From contig JBFKOW010000067.1 in the NCBI GenBank assembly GCA_041628615.1, positions 1 through 17,394 of the forward strand: a stretch of 17,394 bases of DNA, written 5' to 3'. A model generated the notes under the pieces. The model saw only the letters and a list, made by a program, of their open reading frames with translations. It searched no databases and was not told the origin of the DNA. Each line of letters opens with the position of its first letter. Positions within the stretch are counted from its first letter, which is position 1. This document shows positions 13,048 through 17,394 of this stretch, one piece after another. The position numbers were made by a program, and so were the translations under genes. The stretch is from JAMWZF01 sp041628615 (GTDB taxonomy: Bacteria > Pseudomonadota > Alphaproteobacteria > Rhodobacterales > Rhodobacteraceae).

Positions 13048-14289
13048 ATGTCCATTCTGGTGATGAAGTTCGGCGGCACCTCCGTCGCCACGCTCGACCG
13101 CATCCGGCGGGCGGCCAAGCGGGTGGGCCGCGAGGTCGCCAACGGCCACGACGTGATCGTCATCGTCAGCGCGATGGCGGGCGAGACCAACAAGCTCGTC
13201 GGCTATGTCGACGAGACCTCGCCGCTGTACGACGCCCGCGAATACGACGCGGTGGTCAGTTCCGGCGAGAACGTGACCGCCGGGCTGATGGCGCTGACGC
13301 TGCAGGAAATGGACATCCCGGCCCGGTCCTGGCAGGGCTGGCAGGTGCCGGTGCGGACCACCAGCGCCCATGCCGCCGCCCGGATCGAGGAGATCCCGAC
13401 CGCCAACATCATGGGCCGTTTCGCCGCCGGGATGAAGGTGGCGGTGGTCGCCGGGTTCCAGGGCGTCAGCCCCGAGGGCCGGATCACCACCCTGGGCCGG
13501 GGCGGGTCGGACACCACGGCGGTGGCCTTCGCCGCCGCCTTCGACGCGGTCCGCTGCGACATCTACACCGATGTCGACGGCGTCTACACCACCGACCCGC
13601 GGATCTGCGACCGCGCCCGCAAGCTCGACCGCATCGCCTTCGAGGAGATGCTGGAACTGGCGAGCCTGGGCGCCAAGGTGCTGCAGACCCGGTCGGTCGA
13701 GCTGGCGATGCGCTACAACGTGCGGCTGCGGGTGCTGTCGAGCTTCGAGGAACAGACGGACGAGGCCGGAACCCTCGTCTGCGCGGAGGAAGAGATCATG
13801 GAATCCAATGTCGTGGCCGGGGTGGCCTATTCCCGCGACGAGGCGAAGATGACGCTGATTTCGGTCGCCGACCGGCCCGGCATCGCCGCCGCCATCTTCG
13901 GCCCGCTGGCCGAGGCCGGGGTCAACGTGGACATGATCGTCCAGAACATCAGCGAGGACGGCCGCACCGACATGACCTTCTCGTGCCCGGTCAACCAGGT
14001 CGCCCGCGCGACCAAGGCGATCGAGCAGGCCAAGGCCAGCGGCGCGATCAACTTCCACGACCTGATCGCCGACGAGGCGGTGGCCAAGGTGTCGATCGTC
14101 GGCATCGGGATGCGGTCGCACGCCGGGGTCGCGGCGAAGATGTTCGCGACGCTCAGGGACGAGAACATCAACATCAAGGTCATCACCACCTCCGAGATCA
14201 AGGTCTCGGTGCTGATCGACCGGAAATACATGGAACTGGCGGTGCAGGCGCTGCACGACGCGTTCGAGTTGCACAAGGCGCGCGCCTGA
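13048..14289 (+). CDS. lysC: Aspartate kinase (aspartokinase), alpha chain
   Basis: This 413-aa enzyme phosphorylates L-aspartate at the first step to lysine, threonine, methionine and diaminopimelate. It has the N-terminal KFGGTSVA (7-14), IVIVSAMAGETNKLV, the SSGEN segment, GRGGSDTTAVAFAAA and YTDVDGVYTTDPR, then two ACT domains (about 264-335 and 345-413) for feedback control. Length matches single-function alpha2/beta2 aspartokinases such as those of Bacillus and Corynebacterium. The ATG at 13048 follows a modest GGGGAA. It stands 105 bp after the XRE gene and 615 bp before ptsP, an order (lysC then ptsP) that I recall as common in Alphaproteobacteria. No lysine riboswitch was seen upstream, so control is probably allosteric. 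Confidence 0.97.
   Translation: MSILVMKFGGTSVATLDRIRRAAKRVGREVANGHDVIVIVSAMAGETNKLVGYVDETSPLYDAREYDAVVSSGENVTAGLMALTLQEMDIPARSWQGWQVPVRTTSAHAAARIEEIPTANIMGRFAAGMKVAVVAGFQGVSPEGRITTLGRGGSDTTAVAFAAAFDAVRCDIYTDVDGVYTTDPRICDRARKLDRIAFEEMLELASLGAKVLQTRSVELAMRYNVRLRVLSSFEEQTDEAGTLVCAEEEIMESNVVAGVAYSRDEAKMTLISVADRPGIAAAIFGPLAEAGVNVDMIVQNISEDGRTDMTFSCPVNQVARATKAIEQAKASGAINFHDLIADEAVAKVSIVGIGMRSHAGVAAKMFATLRDENINIKVITTSEIKVSVLIDRKYMELAVQALHDAFELHKARA
13785..14289 (+). other. lysC: Internal ribosome binding site and in-frame start for the lysC beta subunit
   Basis: Inside lysC, GGAGG (13785-13789) stands eight bases ahead of an in-frame ATG (13798-13800), codon 251. This site looks stronger than that of the full-length start. 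Starting here would give a 163-aa protein containing only the two ACT domains. In Bacillus subtilis and Corynebacterium glutamicum the same gene yields a beta subunit from an internal start near codon 250, forming an alpha2beta2 enzyme. The position match makes the same arrangement likely here. Confidence 0.7.
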
Positions 14290-14313
14290 ACCGGGCGTCC
14301 GCCCTCCGCTCGG

Positions 14314-14329
14314 CCCCGGGGCCCCGGGG
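14314..14329. repeat. 16-bp perfect palindrome downstream of lysC
   Basis: CCCCGGGG occurs twice in succession, making a perfect 16-bp palindrome 25 bp after the lysC stop. As RNA it could form a short GC stem. No U-run follows, so it is not a standard intrinsic terminator, though it may protect the 3' end of the lysC message. Confidence 0.5.
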
Positions 14330-14337
14330 TCACTGTC

Positions 14338-14646
14338 AAGACCGCCCTCGGCGGCCGGCCTCTGTCCGGTAACGCACCCGGCGGTCTCGTCCAGCTTGTC
14401 CCGCCATGCGGGCAGGACCGCCCCGGCGGTGTCGGCCATGACCCCCGCCGCGATGCAGTTCGGCCGAATCCCCTCGCCGCCGGAGCGGTCCGACATCGGC
14501 CTGACGAAGCCGTTCAGCGCGATCCGGTCCGGCCCCATCCCGCAGGGCGCCCGGGGCTGCCGCGCCCCGATCCCCGACATCGCCACGATGGCCCCGCCCG
14601 CGGCGGCCCGGAACCGCGGCAGGTCCGCCGCGCCGCTGCGCGACAT
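14338..14646 (-). pseudogene. Remnant of a short-chain dehydrogenase/reductase (SDR)
   Basis: Within the 615-bp gap between lysC and ptsP, one minus-strand frame holds SDR landmarks in the correct order. They are MSRSGAADLPRF (helix E region), GGAIVAMSGIGARQPRAP (strand 5 with the Ser region), CGMGPDRIALNGFVR (active-site helix), GEGIRPNCIAAGVM (strand 6, normally GIRVNxIAPG) and CVTGQRPAAEGGL (C-terminal VTGQ..xxGGL). The catalytic YxxxK reads C...P, so both Tyr and Lys are lost, and about 35 residues are missing before VTGQ. The N-terminal Rossmann glycine motif is absent; a possible scrap (GKAAIV, 14718-14735) is in another frame. There is no start, ribosome binding site or natural stop. 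The rest of the gap, to 14904, shows no gene. A dead, shrinking gene is the best reading. Confidence 0.75.
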
Positions 14647-14904
14647 CGGCCGGCGCCGCCAGCCGTCGCCCACCGGCCGCCGGCAGATCGCCGATGCCTG
14701 GCCGCCGCTCGCCGCGGGACGATCGCGGCCTTGCCCGGTTCCGTCGCGCCCCCTCCGGGCTGCCGGGTCCATCCTGCCACCGGCGGCGCGGCCGCGTCCG
14801 GCCGAACTCGCCCGTTTCCCTTCGGGGCCCTCTGTCCTATAGGGTGTGGTTGGAACCGCGGTCGCAACCGGCGGGGCCGAGTATGGGGAGCGGGGCGGCA
14901 CGTC

Positions 14905-17157
14905 ATGCCTGACAGTTTCGAAACGGAGAGCCGCAAGCTTCTCGGCCGTTTGCGCGACGCGATGGCCGAGGACGCTGCCGGCCAGGCCCGGCTCGACAAG
15001 ATCGTGCAGCTCATCGCCTCGTCGATGGGCACCGAGGTCTGCTCGATCTACCTGTTCCGCGATGCCGACACGCTCGAGCTTTGCGCCACCGAGGGGCTGC
15101 AGACCGAGGCGGTGCACAAGACCCGGATGCGGCTGGGCGAGGGCCTTGTCGGCCGGGTGGCCAAGACCCGCCGGGTGCTGAACACCGCCGACGCCCCGGC
15201 GCAGCGCGGCTTCCGCTACATGCCCGAGACCGGCGAGGAACGCTTCTCGAGCTTCTGCGGCGTGCCGATCCAGCGGCTGGGCGACGTGCTCGGCGTGCTG
15301 GTGGTGCAGGCCCGCGAGAAGCGGCAGATGACCGCCGACGAGGTTTATGCCCTCGAGGTGGTGGCGATGGTGATCGCCGAGATGACCGAGCTGGGCGCCT
15401 TCGTCGGCGACGGCGCCGCGCTGCGCGCGCCGCACCAGGCGGCGGTGATGTTCCGCGGCGTGGTGGGCCAGGAGGGCACCGCCGAGGGCATCGTCTACCT
15501 GCACGAGCCCCGCGTCGTGGTCACCAACCCGATCAGCGACGACCCGGACGCCGAACTGGCCCGCCTGCGCGAGGCGGTGGACACCCTGCGCCTGTCGGTG
15601 GACGAGATGCTGGAGGAGAGCACCGCCCAGCCCGGCGAGCATGTCGAGGTGCTCGAGACCTACCGCCTGTTCGCCAATTCCAAGAGCTGGATGAAGCGGA
15701 TGGAGGCCGACATCCTCGGCGGCCTGTCGGCCGAAGCGGCGGTGGAGAAGGAACAGTCGCTGGCCCGCACCCGGATGAGCCAGGCCGCCGATCCCTACCT
15801 GCGCGACCGGCTGCACGACCTCGACGACCTGTCGAACCGGCTGCTGCGGATCCTCACCGGGCAGGGCAAGGAGACCGGCGCCGAGATGCCCGACCGCCCG
15901 GTGCTGGTGGCCCGCAACATCGGCCCCGGCGAGCTTCTGGAATACGGCAAGCGGCTGCGCGCGATCGTGCTGGAGGAGGGGTCGGTCGGGTCCCACGCGG
16001 CGATCATCGCCCGGGCCTGGGCGATCCCGCTGGTGATCCGGGCCGAGGGCATCACCACCAACGCGCTGAACGGCGACCCGATCCTGGTGGACGGCGAGCA
16101 GGGGCTGGTCCACCTGCGCCCCGAGGACATGGTCAAGGCCGCGTTCCGCGACAAGATCGCGATGCAGGCCCGGGCGCAGGAGCGCTATGCCTCGATCCGC
16201 GACCTGCCGGCGCAGGCGAAATGCGGCACGGTGATCGGGCTGCACATGAATGCCGGCCTGATGGCCGACCTGCCGTCGCTGCCCAGTTCGGGCGCCGAGG
16301 GGGTGGGCCTGTTCCGCACCGAGCTGCAGTTCCTGATCCGCAACCAGATGCCGAAACGGGCCGAGCTGTCGGCGCTCTACGCCCGGGTGATGGACGCCGC
16401 CGGCGGCCGGCGCGTCGCCTTCCGCACGCTCGACATCGGCTCGGACAAGGTGCTGTCCTACATGACCCCGCAGGACGAGCCGAACCCGGCGATGGGCTGG
16501 CGGGCGATCCGGGTGGGGCTCGACAAGCCGGGCGTGCTGCGGATGCAGCTGCAGGCCCTGATCCGGGCCGCCGCCGGCCGGCCGCTGACGGTGATGTTCC
16601 CGTTCATCGCCCAGCTCGACGAGTTCCGCGCCGCCCGGGCCGAGTTCGACAAGGCGATGGAGCGCGAGCGCATCCTCGGCCATGTCCTGCCGGACCGTTA
16701 CGAGGTCGGCGCGATGCTGGAGACCCCGTCGCTTGCCTTCGCCCCGGACGTGTTCTTCGAGGAGGTGGATTTCGTCTCGATCGGCGGCAACGACCTGAAG
16801 CAGTTCTTCTTCGCCGCCGACCGAGAGAACGAGCGGGTCCGCCGGCGCTACGACACCCTGAACGTGAGTTTCCTGAACCTGATCAGCCAGATCGTCGACC
16901 GCTGCGCCGCCGCCGGCACGCCGCTGAGCTTCTGCGGCGAGGATGCCGGCCGGCCGATCGAGGCGCTGGTCTTCGCGGCCATCGGCCTGCGCAGCCTGTC
17001 GATGCGGCCGGCCTCGATCGGGCCGGTCAAGCACATGATCCGGCGCACCGACCTGACCGAGGCGCGGGCCGTGATCGACGCGGTGCGGGCGTCCGGAGCG
17101 ATGTCCGTCCGGCCCGCGGTCACCGACTGGCTGCGGTCGCAGGACTGGGCGGTCTGA
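14905..17157 (+). CDS. ptsP: Phosphoenolpyruvate-protein phosphotransferase, nitrogen-PTS enzyme I (EI-Ntr)
   Basis: This 750-aa cytoplasmic enzyme takes phosphate from phosphoenolpyruvate and passes it to NPr, feeding the regulatory nitrogen-PTS (EIIA-Ntr) rather than sugar uptake. Its N-terminal GAF domain (about 1-165, with MGTEVCSIYLF and GLQTEAV...GEGLVGRVA) is what separates PtsP from sugar-PTS enzyme I. An HPr-binding helical domain follows (about 180-340). Next is the phosphohistidine domain with EGSVGSHAAIIARAWAIPLV (His364), then the PEP-binding barrel with GVGLFRTE, DIGSDK, GWRAIR and SFCGEDAGRP (catalytic Cys677). Length is normal for the family. The ribosome binding site is weak. 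No PTS sugar permease or HPr gene is present here. Confidence 0.96.
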   Translation: MPDSFETESRKLLGRLRDAMAEDAAGQARLDKIVQLIASSMGTEVCSIYLFRDADTLELCATEGLQTEAVHKTRMRLGEGLVGRVAKTRRVLNTADAPAQRGFRYMPETGEERFSSFCGVPIQRLGDVLGVLVVQAREKRQMTADEVYALEVVAMVIAEMTELGAFVGDGAALRAPHQAAVMFRGVVGQEGTAEGIVYLHEPRVVVTNPISDDPDAELARLREAVDTLRLSVDEMLEESTAQPGEHVEVLETYRLFANSKSWMKRMEADILGGLSAEAAVEKEQSLARTRMSQAADPYLRDRLHDLDDLSNRLLRILTGQGKETGAEMPDRPVLVARNIGPGELLEYGKRLRAIVLEEGSVGSHAAIIARAWAIPLVIRAEGITTNALNGDPILVDGEQGLVHLRPEDMVKAAFRDKIAMQARAQERYASIRDLPAQAKCGTVIGLHMNAGLMADLPSLPSSGAEGVGLFRTELQFLIRNQMPKRAELSALYARVMDAAGGRRVAFRTLDIGSDKVLSYMTPQDEPNPAMGWRAIRVGLDKPGVLRMQLQALIRAAAGRPLTVMFPFIAQLDEFRAARAEFDKAMERERILGHVLPDRYEVGAMLETPSLAFAPDVFFEEVDFVSIGGNDLKQFFFAADRENERVRRRYDTLNVSFLNLISQIVDRCAAAGTPLSFCGEDAGRPIEALVFAAIGLRSLSMRPASIGPVKHMIRRTDLTEARAVIDAVRASGAMSVRPAVTDWLRSQDWAV

Positions 17158-17166
17158 TCCCGCGCC

Positions 17167-17292
17167 GGGACCGGTGAGGGTGGGTCGAGACCCACCTCAC
17201 GCGGTGGACCGGACCGCAGGGCACCGGCCCGGACAAGGCGGGTCGAGACCCGCCGGCGGGACCGGTCCGGGTTGGGCGGGTCGAGACCAGCC
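17167..17292. repeat. Cluster of three palindromic repeats after ptsP
   Basis: Three units share GGGTCGAGACC, starting at 17182, 17240 and 17278. The first is nested in a longer hairpin from GTGAGG to CCTCAC (17174-17200, one bulged G). The second is a perfect eight-base arm pair with a two-base centre (17237-17254). The third (17275-17292) has one mismatch. Each unit is preceded by a related GGG(C)ACCGG segment (17167, 17219, 17258), so the whole unit is repeated, not only the stem. No T-run follows. From 17293 to the end of the window I see no further feature. Confidence 0.8.
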
Positions 17293-17394
17293 GCTCCCCG
17301 CCGGGCCCGTGCCGATCCCGTGCCGCCGCCGCGCGGTGTCCGGGGTCAGGCCGAGTGATGGGAAAACCCCGCCCGCGCGGTCCCCGGCCCCGCC

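Noticed and set aside
14396..14842. A 148-aa plus-strand ORF in the lysC-ptsP gap
   Set aside because: It is Pro/Arg/Ala-rich with no motif, and it is antisense to the SDR remnant, which explains the sequence better.
12007..17034. A 1675-codon open frame on the minus strand across the XRE, lysC and ptsP genes
   Set aside because: It is antisense to three well-recognised genes and has shadow-like composition. Only the short SDR-like stretch at 14338-14646 has real protein character.
14905..17157. A sugar phosphotransferase system
   Set aside because: The enzyme I carries a GAF domain and has no HPr, EIIA or sugar permease nearby, which fits the regulatory nitrogen-PTS instead.

Overview
The window looks like chromosomal DNA from a high-GC alphaproteobacterium, most likely of the order Rhodobacterales (Rhodobacter/Roseobacter-type). 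The evidence is the gene content: a PleD-type diguanylate cyclase beside a DUF3572 gene, a DUF983 gene followed by a Nudix hydrolase, an aspartate kinase next to a GAF-containing PtsP, and a MttB-family methyltransferase without pyrrolysine. Third codon positions are almost always G or C. As a result stop codons are rare, and very long false reading frames run antisense to the real genes. No rRNA, tRNA, insertion sequence, phage gene or CRISPR array was seen.

Left third (1-5000): the window opens inside the His/Asp-rich metal loop of a zinc-binding ABC transporter protein (ZnuA type), which overlaps tail to tail with a class III PLP aminotransferase. On the minus strand follow a GNAT acetyltransferase, a 520-aa MttB-family methyltransferase and DUF3572. 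A tiny secreted Gly/Ala-rich protein is inserted on the plus strand.

Middle (5000-12000): a PleD-like GGDEF protein has a receiver domain that has lost its phosphoacceptor Asp. It is followed on the minus strand by a compact envelope-stress-like cassette, in transcription order: secreted four-EF-hand protein, ECF sigma factor, one-TM putative anti-sigma protein, one-TM periplasmic metal-sensor/CpxP-like protein. Divergent from it are DUF983 and a Nudix hydrolase. These are followed by a minus-strand membrane operon (DUF2061, fatty acid desaturase, EamA transporter) with overlapping or near-overlapping genes. A divergent XRE regulator with a large C-terminal sensor-like domain faces that operon across 108 bp.

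Right third (12900-17394): lysC carries a strong in-frame internal ribosome binding site that fits production of a separate regulatory beta subunit. ptsP (the nitrogen-PTS enzyme I) follows after a 615-bp gap. The gap is not empty. On the minus strand it contains a badly decayed short-chain dehydrogenase/reductase (SDR) with its catalytic Tyr and Lys lost and large deletions. After ptsP lies a cluster of three related palindromic repeats.

No obviously new multi-gene defence or biosynthetic system is visible. The items most worth a second look are the degenerate PleD receiver, the EF-hand/ECF sigma cassette, the SDR relic, the lysC internal start, the operator-like palindrome over the start codon of the XRE regulator, and the palindromic repeat cluster.
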